NCBI GenBank assembly: GCA_039931065.1
Contig: JBDTSP010000008.1
Coordinates: 1-64,000, forward strand
DNA from: CADEED01 sp039931065
Lineage (GTDB): Bacteria; Pseudomonadota; Gammaproteobacteria; Steroidobacterales; Steroidobacteraceae
Direction: 5' to 3'
Length of the DNA: 64,000 nt
The position numbers and the translations under genes are program-made. Shown one piece after another: positions 47,086 through 55,585 of the stretch. The notes under the pieces were generated by a model, which worked only from the letters and a program-made list of their open reading frames with translations, did no database searches and was not told the DNA's origin. How positions within the stretch are numbered: position 1 is the first letter of the stretch; each line of letters opens with the position of its first letter.

Positions 47086-47862
47086 TCAGTCGTCGGAACC
47101 TGCCGCTTTGGAGGGGTTCAGCAGGCTCGCGGTTTGCACGTCGTCGAGTTGCCGATGCTGGCCGCGGGCCAGATCCTTCTCGAGCTTCAAACTACCCACC
47201 GAAATCCGCAGCACCCGGCTCACCAGCGCGCCCTGGCGCTCGAACAGCTGGCGGATGTCCTTGCCGCTGGCACCGCGGGCCACGATGCCGTACCAGCGAT
47301 TCGAGCCTTCGAGATCCGCCTCGCTGTTGGTCAGCTTCTCGATCGTCATGCGCGCTGGCCGATCGATCTTGCCGCTCTTCACGCCTTCCAGCTGATCGGG
47401 GCCCAACTGCCCTTTGACGCGCACGCTGAACTCGCACGGCAGCTTGTGGATGGAACGCTGCAGCTTCGCGGCGAGTGCGCCGTCGGAAGTGACCAGCTCG
47501 AGTCCACCGTCGATGCCGGGCATCGGGCTCACCGCGATGAAACGCCGGCCGGCAGCACGCGGCAGACGATCGATCAACGCCGGCCGGTCGCGATCGGCTT
47601 CGCGCAGCGGATCGCCGGGCGACCGATTGAACATGAAGAGGTGTGTGCCTTCGGTGGCGCGGGTCTTGATCTCGCGGCCGTCCAGGCGGATGTCATCCTC
47701 GTGGGTGACCTTCTGGCCGAGCGCCGCGAGTTTGCCGTTGACGGAGATACGCCCGGCGCGAATCCACTCCTCGATGGCGCGGCGCGAACCCACGCCGCGT
47801 TGCGCGAGATATTTCTGCAGCCGCTCGGCGACGCCGGGCTGCGTCGAGTGCGGACGTGCCAT
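47086..47862 (-). CDS. RluB/RsuA-family protein lacking the catalytic motif
   Basis: The protein has the architecture of RluB-type rRNA pseudouridine synthases: an N-terminal S4 RNA-binding domain (RLQKYLAQRGVGSRRAIEEW then IRAGRISVNG) and a synthase domain from about residue 70. The motif that carries the catalytic Asp, GRLD in active members, reads SPMP at residues 112-115 with preserved spacing to the GLELVTSDG that follows. The KP near residue 80 is RS. The enzyme is therefore predicted inactive as a synthase, though RNA binding may remain. Position next to scpB is the normal rluB locus, so it is the local rluB descendant rather than an unrelated gene. The 258-residue length is normal and no frameshift is seen. 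Confidence 0.8.
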   Translation of the reverse strand: MARPHSTQPGVAERLQKYLAQRGVGSRRAIEEWIRAGRISVNGKLAALGQKVTHEDDIRLDGREIKTRATEGTHLFMFNRSPGDPLREADRDRPALIDRLPRAAGRRFIAVSPMPGIDGGLELVTSDGALAAKLQRSIHKLPCEFSVRVKGQLGPDQLEGVKSGKIDRPARMTIEKLTNSEADLEGSNRWYGIVARGASGKDIRQLFERQGALVSRVLRISVGSLKLEKDLARGQHRQLDDVQTASLLNPSKAAGSDD

Positions 47863-47890
47863 TTGTTAAACCCCGACCAGCCGAACCGGA

Positions 47891-48664
47891 CTAACTCTCG
47901 TCAGACGGCGGGGCCGCCACGAGACCCGCGGCGGAATTGCCTGGCGCGGACAATTCTTCCTCATCGGAATCATCGTCGGCTGACGCTTCCATGCCCGGTT
48001 CGTCCGAACCTTCATCGACCACCGGCACGACCGCGACTTCACCCGAGTCGACGTTCTCGGCGACCAGCGTGTCGCCGCTCTCGGCGGTGTCTTCGCCCGA
48101 CACCGTCACCGGCAACGGCAACTGCAGGTTGAGATCGGTGAGCGACTTGAGATCGGCCAGCGGCGGCAGATCCTCGATGGATTTCAGCGAGAAGTAGTCG
48201 AGGAACTCGGTGGTGGTGCCTAACAACTCGGGATGGCCGGGCACGTCCCGGTGCCCCACGACGCGTACCCAGTTGCGCTCCATGAGCGTCTTCACGATTT
48301 CCGGATTCACGGCGACGCCGCGCACGTTCTCGATTTCGGCACGTGTGATCGGCTGCCGGTATGCGATGAGCGCGATGGTTTCGAGCAGCGCGCGGGAGTA
48401 CTTGCGCGGCCGGTCCGGCCACAGCCGCGACACTTCGAACGCGAAATCGGTGCGCACCTGGAAACGGAAGCCGGTCGCGGTTTCACGGATCTGAACGCCG
48501 CGGCCTTCGAAATCGGCGGCCAGCGTTTCGAGGATGGCGCGCATTTCCTTGTTCGTCGGGCGCGACGACTCGTCGAAAATCTGCAGTAGTTCGGCGACGG
48601 ACACGGGACGCGCCGCGGCCAGCAGGGCCGCTTCGACGACATTCTTGATGTATGCATCACTCAT
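47891..48664 (-). CDS. scpB: Segregation and condensation protein ScpB
   Basis: ScpB dimerises on ScpA in the SMC condensin complex. I start at ATG 48664 (257 residues), which has GGAG six bases upstream and overlaps the scpA stop (ATGAGTGA). The frame remains open to 48712. The winged-helix core is clear: VVEAALLAAARPVSVAELLQ, IALIAYRQPITRAEIENVRG and VVGHRDVPGHPELLGTTTEF. The C-terminal 75 residues are acidic and Ser/Glu-rich, longer than in Bacillus. Confidence 0.94.
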   Translation of the reverse strand: MSDAYIKNVVEAALLAAARPVSVAELLQIFDESSRPTNKEMRAILETLAADFEGRGVQIRETATGFRFQVRTDFAFEVSRLWPDRPRKYSRALLETIALIAYRQPITRAEIENVRGVAVNPEIVKTLMERNWVRVVGHRDVPGHPELLGTTTEFLDYFSLKSIEDLPPLADLKSLTDLNLQLPLPVTVSGEDTAESGDTLVAENVDSGEVAVVPVVDEGSDEPGMEASADDDSDEEELSAPGNSAAGLVAAPPSDES

Positions 48665-49700
48665 GCTTTTCTCCGTCCGTTGCATCGTCTTCTTCGTCAG
48701 TGACGTCGGCATCGTTGGCGGCCGCCGCGTCCGCCATGATCACCTCGTCGGCGGTGACATCCACGGCTTCGGGATCGATGGAGTCGTTGTCCACCGCGAG
48801 CTTCAGACCGCGTGTACCCTGCGCGCTGCGCACGTGCAGCGGCGCATACGCCTCGGTCTGCACGATGTCGATCAGGCCTTCGCGCACCAGTTCGAGGATG
48901 GCGACGAAAGTGACCGTGACTCCCATGCGGCCCTCTTCGGGCCGGAACAGGCTCACGAACTCGACGAAGCTCGACTTTTCGAGGTTCGCGAGAATATCAG
49001 ACATGCGCACGCGCACCGACAGCCGCTCGCGTTGCACATGGTGGTGCGCGAACATTTCGGAGCGTTGGACTACATCGCGAAACGCCAGCAGCATTTCCTG
49101 CATTGCGATCTGCGGCAACGGGCGCGCCGATTTGCGTTCGCCGAGTTCGGCGTTGGCCACCCAGGTATCGCGGTCCATGCGCGGAATGCGATCGATGCTT
49201 TCGGCCGCCGTCTTGAAGCGTTCGTATTCCTGCAGGCGTCGAACCAGGTCCGCGCGCGGGTCCGATTCTTCGCCGGCATTCGGATCGACCGCGCGCGGCA
49301 ACAACATGCGCGACTTGATCTCGGCCAGCGTCGCGGCCATCACCAGGTATTCACCGGCGAGTTCGAGCTGCATGTCGGCCATCAGGCCGATGTACTCCAT
49401 GTACTGTTTGGTTATGTCCGCGATCGGAATGTCGAGGATGTCGAGGTTCTGCCGCCGGATCATGTACAGCAGCAGGTCGAGCGGTCCTTCGAAGGCATCG
49501 AGGAACACCTCGAGCGCCTGCGGCGGAATGTAGAGGTCCTTCGGCAGCTGCGTGATGGGCTCGCCATTCACCAGCGCGAACGGCATTTCAACCTGCTCCG
49601 GTGAGCCGGGTGCTTTTTCCGTAAATGCTTCCGCCGCGGCAGCCTCCGCAGAGTTGTCCACGACGAGGTGCAGATCGGGCTTGGAGGCTTTCTTGCTCAT
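48657..49700 (-). CDS. scpA: Segregation and condensation protein ScpA (kleisin)
   Basis: ScpA is the kleisin that bridges SMC heads. The 347-residue protein has a variable N-terminal 60 residues and the diagnostic block FLDAFEGPLDLLLYMIRRQN then LDILDIPIADITKQYMEYIG. A helix EYLVMAATLAEIKSRMLLPR follows, with a C-terminal winged helix (VTFVAILELVREGLIDIVQT). An acidic tail closes it. It overlaps scpB and is 8 bases after trpS in the genome order (trpS is downstream in transcription). Confidence 0.95.
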   Translation of the reverse strand: MSKKASKPDLHLVVDNSAEAAAAEAFTEKAPGSPEQVEMPFALVNGEPITQLPKDLYIPPQALEVFLDAFEGPLDLLLYMIRRQNLDILDIPIADITKQYMEYIGLMADMQLELAGEYLVMAATLAEIKSRMLLPRAVDPNAGEESDPRADLVRRLQEYERFKTAAESIDRIPRMDRDTWVANAELGERKSARPLPQIAMQEMLLAFRDVVQRSEMFAHHHVQRERLSVRVRMSDILANLEKSSFVEFVSLFRPEEGRMGVTVTFVAILELVREGLIDIVQTEAYAPLHVRSAQGTRGLKLAVDNDSIDPEAVDVTADEVIMADAAAANDADVTDEEDDATDGEKHE

Positions 49701-49707
49701 GTGGCCC

Positions 49708-50922
49708 TCAATCTACTCGCAGATTCATCGCGCGACGAACATCGTCGAGCGTGGCGCGCGCCGCTTCGCGGGCTTTCTCCCCGCCCTCGGCCACGATGTT
49801 GCGCACGAGTTCCGGATTTTCTTCGTATTCCTGCGCACGTTTGCGGATGCCGACGATCTCCTCGACCACCTTGTCGATGAGAGGCTTCTTGCATTCGAGG
49901 CAGCCGATGCCGGCAGTGCGGCAGCCATTGGCGGCCCAGGTGCGCGTTTCGTCGCTGGAATAAATCCTGTGCAGATCGAACACGGGGCAGATGTCGGGGT
50001 TGCCGGGATCGGTACGGCGCACACGCGCCGGATCGGTCTGCATCTGCTTGAGCTTCTTCGCGACCTCGTCCGGGTCTTCGCGCAGGCCGATGGTGTTGCC
50101 GTAGGACTTCGACATCTTGCGGCCGTCGAGGCCCGGCACCTTCGGTGTCGCGGTGAGCAACACGTGCGGCTCGGGCAGGATGCTGACGCTGCCACCCTCG
50201 AGAAAGCCGAGCAATCGTTCGCGATCCGCCACGGTCAGCCGCGTATTTGCGGTGACGGTTTCGCGCGCCTTTTCGAGCGCGAGCTGGTCGCCACTCTCCT
50301 GGAATTTCTTGCGCAGCTGCTTGTACATCGTGCTGTTGCGGCCGCCGAGCTGCTTGATCGCTTTTTCAACCTTGGTTTCGAAGTCTGGCTCGCGGCCGTA
50401 GAGGTGATTGAAGCGGCGCGCGACTTCGCGCGTGATCTCCACGTGCGCCACCTGGTCTTCGCCCACCGGCACGAACGAGGGGCGGTACAGGAGGATGTCC
50501 GCAGTCTGCAGCAACGGGTAACCGAGGAAACCGTAGGTGGCGAGATCTTTCTCCTTGAGCTCGGCTTGCTGGTCCTTGTAACTCGGCACGCGTTCGAGCC
50601 AGCCGAGCGGCGTGATCATCGACAGCAGCAGGTGCAATTCCGCGTGTTCGGGCACCTGCGACTGGATGAACAGCGTCGACACGCCCGGATTGAGGCCGGC
50701 GGCCAGCCAGTCGATGAGCATCTCGTGGATGAATTTCGGCAGCTGCTTGGTGTCTTCGTACCCGGTGGTCAACGCGTGCCAGTCGGCGACGAAGAAGTAG
50801 CACTCGTACTGGTACTGCAGATCGATCCAGTTCTTGAGCGCGCCATGGTAATTGCCAAGATGCAATTGACCCGTCGGCCGCATTCCGGAAAGAACTCGTT
50901 TGGCTTGCGGGTGGCTGCTCAC
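49708..50922 (-). CDS. trpS: Tryptophanyl-tRNA synthetase
   Basis: TrpS charges tRNA-Trp. The 404-residue class I synthetase starts at GTG 50922. It has the HIGH-like motif RPTGQLHLGNYHGAL, the KMSKS motif at about residue 265 in GLDGRKMSKSYGN, and the specificity block FLGYPLLQTADILLY. It is about 70 residues longer than E. coli TrpS because of an insertion after HLYGREPDFE and a Cys-containing C-terminal part (CRTAGIGCLECKK), as in other long gammaproteobacterial TrpRS. Confidence 0.95.
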   Translation of the reverse strand: MSSHPQAKRVLSGMRPTGQLHLGNYHGALKNWIDLQYQYECYFFVADWHALTTGYEDTKQLPKFIHEMLIDWLAAGLNPGVSTLFIQSQVPEHAELHLLLSMITPLGWLERVPSYKDQQAELKEKDLATYGFLGYPLLQTADILLYRPSFVPVGEDQVAHVEITREVARRFNHLYGREPDFETKVEKAIKQLGGRNSTMYKQLRKKFQESGDQLALEKARETVTANTRLTVADRERLLGFLEGGSVSILPEPHVLLTATPKVPGLDGRKMSKSYGNTIGLREDPDEVAKKLKQMQTDPARVRRTDPGNPDICPVFDLHRIYSSDETRTWAANGCRTAGIGCLECKKPLIDKVVEEIVGIRKRAQEYEENPELVRNIVAEGGEKAREAARATLDDVRRAMNLRVD

Positions 50923-50943
50923 GGGAAGCGCGAAGTATACAGA

Positions 50944-51076
50944 GGGGGCTGCACCCGTTTTTGAGTCTGCGAAAAAATGGGGGCTGCACCCTTCCGGACC
51001 CGCCGGCGTAATGACTGTCCCTCTTTGCTGGGAAACGGGGGCAGCCCCCTTTTGCTAGGAAAAGGGGGCTGCCCCC
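50944..51076. repeat. G-rich repeat cluster between yciO and trpS
   Basis: GGGGGCTGCACCC occurs twice in direct order (50944-50956 and 50979-50991). Farther right a perfect 17-base inverted repeat, GGGGGCAGCCCCCTTTT with its complement (51037-51053 and 51060-51076), encloses GCTAGG. The TTTTGC(T/C)(A/G)GGAAA core is shared with the pheA-hisC repeat. The loop supplies the yciO stop codon. Confidence 0.85.
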
Positions 51077-51696
51077 CAACCCAGGCGCTCCAGGGAGCCG
51101 CGCCCAAGGCGGGTCACCGTGGGCGGGGTTACGGCGAGATCGACGACGGTGGTCGGTTCGATGCCGCAATGTCCGCCGTCGAGCACACAATCCACTTGAT
51201 GCTCGAGCCGATTTCTGATCTCCAGACCGTCGGTCAGCGGCATTTCATCACCGGGCAACAACAGGGTCGAACTCATGATGGGTTCGCCGAGTTCAGCCAG
51301 CAGCAACCGAGGGACCTCGTGATCCGGAACACGAATGCCGATCGTGCGGCGTTTGTCGTGTTGCAGCCGGCGCGGGGTCTCCTTGGTCGCCGGCAACAGG
51401 AAGGTGTACGGGCCGGGAGTCGCTGCCTTGAGCATGCGGAACTGCCAGGTTTCGACCTTGGCGTACTTCGCGATCTCGGCCAGGTTGCGACAGACCAGCG
51501 TGAAGTGGTGGTGCCGGTCAGCCGCGCGAATGCGTCGGATGCGATCGAGCGCGTCCTTGTCGCCGATATGACAACCGAGCGCGTAGCAGGAATCGGTCGG
51601 ATAGACGATGAGGCCGCCGCCGCGCAGGATTTCCGCGGCGCGCCGGATCAGGCGAACTTGCGGGTTCTCGGGATGTAGCTCGAAGTACTGGCTCAC
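51055..51696 (-). CDS. yciO: YciO-type TsaC/Sua5 domain protein
   Basis: YciO belongs to the YrdC/Sua5 family that includes the threonylcarbamoyl-AMP synthases for tRNA t6A; YciO itself has uncertain or weak activity. The 213-residue protein matches E. coli YciO closely (MSQYFELHPENPQVRLIRRA, GGLIVYPTDSCYALGCHIGD, RRLQHDKRRTIGIRVPD). Its last residues (WGAAPFS) and stop codon are encoded by an intergenic repeat, replacing the usual VGDVSPF-like end. The C-terminus therefore probably extended or changed by repeat insertion. Confidence 0.93.
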   Translation of the reverse strand: MSQYFELHPENPQVRLIRRAAEILRGGGLIVYPTDSCYALGCHIGDKDALDRIRRIRAADRHHHFTLVCRNLAEIAKYAKVETWQFRMLKAATPGPYTFLLPATKETPRRLQHDKRRTIGIRVPDHEVPRLLLAELGEPIMSSTLLLPGDEMPLTDGLEIRNRLEHQVDCVLDGGHCGIEPTTVVDLAVTPPTVTRLGRGSLERLGWGAAPFS

Positions 51697-51776
51697 GGGT
51701 TTCTGGATGGCGCGCGCGAAACACGCCGCGGCAAGGGGCCGTTATCATACGCGCCCGCTCCCGATTGCCCTTCCAC

Positions 51777-52340
51777 ATGCAGCACGTCATCGAATACGTT
51801 CCCTGGGTCGTCTTCGGCCTGTTCTACAAGTTCGGCGGCGGGCTTTATCCGGCCACCGCGGCATTAATGGTCGCAATGGGGCTGCTGCTGGTCTACGACT
51901 GGCTGACGACGCGCAAGCTGCCGCAGATGCATCTCATCCTGGCGGTGCTGGTCTGGGTGTTCGGCGCCGCGACTTTGATCCTGCACGACGTGCGCTTCCT
52001 GCAGTGGAAGGCCTCGGTCTTCTACTGGATCGCGGGACTGGTGCTGGCCGGATCGGCCTTCATCGGCCAGCAGACCCTGCTCGAACGCCTGCTCGGCAAG
52101 AGCCTGCCCGACGGTGTCGCGCTGCCCACCAGGGACTGGCGCATCGCCTCGGTCGTGATGGGTGCGTTCTATCTGCTGCTCGGCTGCGCGAACATCTGGG
52201 TTGCGCTCAATCGCAGCGAAAGCGATTGGGTCACCTTCAAGGTCTGGATCGCGGGCCCCCTCGGGATCGTGGTGGCGCTCGGCGTCATCCTCTGGTTGTT
52301 TCGCAACCTGATGTTCACCCATGACGAGAAGGCTCCGTGA
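51777..52340 (+). CDS. yciB: Inner-membrane spanning protein YciB
   Basis: YciB (formerly intracellular septation protein A) is a small inner-membrane protein linked to envelope synthesis and cell division. The 187-residue protein starts at ATG 51777 and has five likely membrane helices (residues 10-26, 30-45, 55-72, 78-95 and 125-145 region, plus a final helix). It closely matches the E. coli pattern YPATAALMVAMGLLLVYDWL and FKVWIAGPLGIVVALGVIL. It overlaps the next gene by 4 bases. Confidence 0.94.
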   Translation: MQHVIEYVPWVVFGLFYKFGGGLYPATAALMVAMGLLLVYDWLTTRKLPQMHLILAVLVWVFGAATLILHDVRFLQWKASVFYWIAGLVLAGSAFIGQQTLLERLLGKSLPDGVALPTRDWRIASVVMGAFYLLLGCANIWVALNRSESDWVTFKVWIAGPLGIVVALGVILWLFRNLMFTHDEKAP

Positions 52341-52597
52341 CTGGCGCGCGCGTTGAACGTCTGCGCTCCGCGCTCGAAGCTGCGCTGCATCCGACCCGGC
52401 TCGAGATCCGCGACGACAGTGCCAAACACGCCGGGCATGCTGGGGCGCGTGAGGGTGGCCACTTCCACGTCACGATCACCGCCGCGGCCTTCCAGGGGGC
52501 CTCTGCGGTGCAAAGACATCGGATGGTCTATGCTGCCGCCGCTGAATTGATGGGCCGCGACATTCACGCGTTGTCGATCGACGCGCACACGCCATAA
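52337..52597 (+). CDS. BolA/IbaG-family protein
   Basis: The 86-residue protein starts with GTG overlapping the yciB stop (GTGA). It has the BolA fold pattern: LRSALEAALHPTRLEIRDDS, GHFHVTITAAAF, and the helix RHRMVYAAAAELMGRDIHAL. The conserved His pair in the HFHV motif can co-ligate an iron-sulfur cluster with monothiol glutaredoxins. A gene between yciB and a parvulin gene is common in related bacteria. Whether it is BolA proper or the YrbA type cannot be decided here. Confidence 0.88.
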   Translation: MTGARVERLRSALEAALHPTRLEIRDDSAKHAGHAGAREGGHFHVTITAAAFQGASAVQRHRMVYAAAAELMGRDIHALSIDAHTP

Positions 52598-52638
52598 GTC
52601 CCAAATTAAGAAACCCGTTCAACTGCTTGAGAGATCAA

Positions 52639-53532
52639 ATGAAACTTACCCGCCTTCTGGCGCTGGGCGTCGTACTCGCGCTCGCCGCCTGCTCGAAAAC
52701 CGCCACTGACAAGCCGGCCGAAGCCGCGGCTCCGCCGGCGAAACCGCCGCTGGTCACCGTCAACGGCAAGCCGCTCAGCACCCAGATGTTCGAGGACTAC
52801 ACGATGGCCGTGGCGCGCAAGCCCGCGAGCGAGCTGTCACAGGAAGATCGCGATCAGATCAAAGAGAACCTGGTGCGCATCATGTTGATCGCCGACCAGG
52901 CGGAAAAGGATGGCCTGACCAAGGACCCCGAAGTCGCCACGCGCCTCGAGTTGTCGCGCCTCAATCTTCTGCAGCAGGCCTCCGCGCAGAAATACCTCAA
53001 GGACCGCACGCCGACCGAAGACGAACTGCGCGCCGAGTTCGACGCGCAGGTCGCGGCCACGCCGTTGATCGAATACCACGCTCGCCACATCCTGGTGAGC
53101 AGCGAAGACATCGCGAAGAAAGTGATCGAGCAGCTCAAGGGCGGCGCCGATTTCGGCAACCTCGCCAAACGCGTCTCGGCGGACAAGGGTTCGGCAGTCA
53201 AGGGCGGCGACCTCGACTGGTTCAGCCCGGCGTCGATGGACAAGTCGTTCTCCGATTCGCTCGCGCTGCTCAAAAACGGGGAGTACACCAAGACCCCGGT
53301 GCAGACGCAGTACGGCTTCCATGTCGTCCAGCTGCTCGGCACGCGTGATCACACGCCGCCGGCGTTTGCGGACGTCAAGGATCGTCTGAGCCAGATCATC
53401 CTGACCAAGAAGTTCAGGGCGCATTCGGACGAGATGCTCAAGAACGCCAAGATCGAACCGCCGCTCGCGGGTATGCCCGCTGCCGCTCCGGCCGCTGTCG
53501 CGGCCCCGACGCCCGCGCCCGAGAAGAAGTAG
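52639..53532 (+). CDS. Peptidyl-prolyl isomerase lipoprotein, parvulin type
   Basis: This envelope chaperone candidate has a lipoprotein signal (LLALGVVLALAAC, Cys at residue 19), a helical SurA/PrsA-like N-domain and a parvulin rotamase domain at about residues 147-240. Rotamase motifs are IEYHARHILVSSEDIAKKVI, GADFGNLAKRVSADKGSAVK and GGDLDWFSPASM then TQYGFHVVQLL. I choose ATG 52639 (297 residues), 12 bases inside the open frame. An Ala/Pro tail follows. It is distinct from SurA, which has two parvulin domains and no lipid anchor. It probably assists folding of exported proteins. Confidence 0.9.
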   Translation: MKLTRLLALGVVLALAACSKTATDKPAEAAAPPAKPPLVTVNGKPLSTQMFEDYTMAVARKPASELSQEDRDQIKENLVRIMLIADQAEKDGLTKDPEVATRLELSRLNLLQQASAQKYLKDRTPTEDELRAEFDAQVAATPLIEYHARHILVSSEDIAKKVIEQLKGGADFGNLAKRVSADKGSAVKGGDLDWFSPASMDKSFSDSLALLKNGEYTKTPVQTQYGFHVVQLLGTRDHTPPAFADVKDRLSQIILTKKFRAHSDEMLKNAKIEPPLAGMPAAAPAAVAAPTPAPEKK

Positions 53533-53540
53533 TTCTCAGT

Positions 53541-53578
53541 AAAAGCCGCCGGACCTCAGACGGGGTCCGGCGGCTTTT
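53541..53578. terminator. Bidirectional terminator between the parvulin gene and ligA
   Basis: A 15-base perfect stem (53541-53555 with 53564-53578) has an 8-base loop and ends in T-runs on both strands (TTTTT to the right; TTTT on the minus strand). It serves both convergent genes; the ligA stop lies in the loop. Confidence 0.93.
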
Positions 53579-55583
53579 TCGTTTTCAGGATCTGCTCGAG
53601 CGCGGTTTCGTCCAGCACCCGCACGCCGAGCGACTGTGCCTTCGCGAGCTTCGAACCCGCATCCGCGCCGACCACCAGGAAACTGGTTTTCTTCGAGACG
53701 CTGCCCGACACCTTCGCGCCGAGTTCGCGCAACGCATCCTCAGCCGCGTCGCGTTGCATCCCCGCAAGTGCGCCGGTGATGACGACGGTCAGACCCGCGA
53801 GCGGCAAGCTCGCGCGCTCCGCCACCTCGATCGGCTCGTACTTGATGTGTCTCTTGAGCCTCTCGACGACGGCTTTCGCGAGTTCGCTCTGAAAGAATTC
53901 GAACACGGAGTTCGACACGATCGGGCCCACGTCCGGCGTCTCCTCGATCTGCGCGGCGGTGGCCGCTTCGAGTTTCTCGACAGTCCCGAACTGATGCGCG
54001 AGCGCGAGCGCCGTCGACTCACCGACCTGCGGAATACCGAGCGCGAACAGCAGTCGCGGCAACGTCGTCTGCCGGCTCTTCGCGATCGCATCGACGACGT
54101 TCTGCGCTGACTTCTCGCCCATACGCTCGCGCTCCGCCAGCGCCTTGGCCTCGAGATCGTAGAGGTCTGCCGGTGAACTCACCGAGCCGTCGGCGACCAG
54201 CTGCTCGATGAGTTTTTCACCAAGCCCTTCGATGTCCATGGCCCGGCGGCCGGCGAAGTGCATGAGCCACTGGCTGCGCTGCGCCGGGCACTTGAGCACA
54301 CCGCCGGTGCATTTGTAGACGGCCTGATCTTCTTCGCGGACCACGGGCGAACCGCACACCGGGCACTCGGTGGGCATGATGATCGGTCGCGCGTCGGCCG
54401 GCCGGCTTTCGGGAATGAAGCGCACCACTTCCGGGATCACATCGCCGGCGCGCCGCACCACGACGGTGTCGCCGATCATGAATCCCTTGCGAGCGACTTC
54501 ATCCATGTTGTGCAAGGTCGCGTTGCTGACGGTCACGCCGCCGACGAACACGGGCTTGAGCTTCGCCGCCGGCGTCAGCGCGCCGGTGCGACCGACATTG
54601 AAGATGACGCCCAGCATCTCGGTCAACTCTTCGTCGGCCGGAAATTTGTGCGCCAGCGCCCAACGCGGCGCCCGTGACACGAAACCGAGCTTCTCCTGAT
54701 CGGCACGGCTATCTACCTTGTAGACGACGCCATCGATCTGGTACGGCAGTTTGGCGCGGCGCGCGCCGATGTCGCGGTAGTATTCGAGGCAACCTTCGAT
54801 GCCGTGAACCTGCCTGCCTTCCGGACAGGTGCGCAGCCCCAGCGCATTGAGCCACGCCGACAATTCGCTGTGCTTCTCAGGGACCGCGCCGCCTTCCACC
54901 ACTCCCAGCTCGTAGAAATAGAGGTCTAGCGGACGTTGTGCCGTGATGCGCGGGTCGAGCTGACGCAGGCTGCCCGATGCGGCATTACGCGGATTCACAT
55001 AGGTCTTTTCATCACGCGCCTGTTGTTCGCGATTCATCTTCTCGAAGCCGGCATACGGCAGGAACACCTCGCCGCGAACTTCGAGAACCGCCGGCGGCTT
55101 GCCGCGCAGTCGACGCGGCACGGAACGGATGGTGGCGACGTTGGCGGTGACGTCCTCACCGGTGACGCCGTCGCCGCGGGTTGCCGCGCGGACGTATTCA
55201 CCGTCGCGGAACGTCACCGAGATCGCCAGCCCATCGAGTTTTGGAGTGGCCGAATAATCGATGGGCGCGTCGCGGCCCAGGCGCTCGCGCACCTTGCGGT
55301 CGAAATCGGCGAGGTCTTCTTCGCTGAAGCCGTTCTCGAGCGACAACATCGGGATGGAATGTTTTGCGGCGGCGAATCCGGAGGCCGCCGTCCCCGAGAC
55401 GCGCTGCGTGGGCGAATCGGCCGTGACCAATTCCGGGTGCGCGGCTTCGAGCTCGCGCAACTCCTTCATCATCCGGTCGTATTCCGCGTCGGGCACCGAC
55501 GGCTCATTGAGCACGTAGTAGCGATGGTCGTGCTGATTGATCTCATCGCGCAGCCGCGCAATGCGCTGCGCATCACCCGCCAT
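53556..55583 (-). CDS. ligA: NAD-dependent DNA ligase LigA
   Basis: LigA seals nicks using NAD. I start at ATG 55583 (675 residues, matching the family). The frame is open to 56024, but that part shadows zipA. The adenylation Lys is K115 (ATPKLDGLAISVTF). Domain Ia YYVLNEPSVPDAEYDRMM is present, as is the zinc finger (CPVCGSPVVREEDQAVYKC). Helix-hairpin-helix repeats and a C-terminal BRCT domain (SLPLAGLTVVITGALAGMQ) follow. It starts 3 bases after the zipA stop. Confidence 0.97.
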   Translation of the reverse strand: MAGDAQRIARLRDEINQHDHRYYVLNEPSVPDAEYDRMMKELRELEAAHPELVTADSPTQRVSGTAASGFAAAKHSIPMLSLENGFSEEDLADFDRKVRERLGRDAPIDYSATPKLDGLAISVTFRDGEYVRAATRGDGVTGEDVTANVATIRSVPRRLRGKPPAVLEVRGEVFLPYAGFEKMNREQQARDEKTYVNPRNAASGSLRQLDPRITAQRPLDLYFYELGVVEGGAVPEKHSELSAWLNALGLRTCPEGRQVHGIEGCLEYYRDIGARRAKLPYQIDGVVYKVDSRADQEKLGFVSRAPRWALAHKFPADEELTEMLGVIFNVGRTGALTPAAKLKPVFVGGVTVSNATLHNMDEVARKGFMIGDTVVVRRAGDVIPEVVRFIPESRPADARPIIMPTECPVCGSPVVREEDQAVYKCTGGVLKCPAQRSQWLMHFAGRRAMDIEGLGEKLIEQLVADGSVSSPADLYDLEAKALAERERMGEKSAQNVVDAIAKSRQTTLPRLLFALGIPQVGESTALALAHQFGTVEKLEAATAAQIEETPDVGPIVSNSVFEFFQSELAKAVVERLKRHIKYEPIEVAERASLPLAGLTVVITGALAGMQRDAAEDALRELGAKVSGSVSKKTSFLVVGADAGSKLAKAQSLGVRVLDETALEQILKTKKPPDPV

Positions 55584-55585
55584 GG

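Noticed and set aside
52639..53532. SurA
   Set aside because: Only one parvulin domain and a lipobox; SurA has two parvulin domains and a normal signal peptide.
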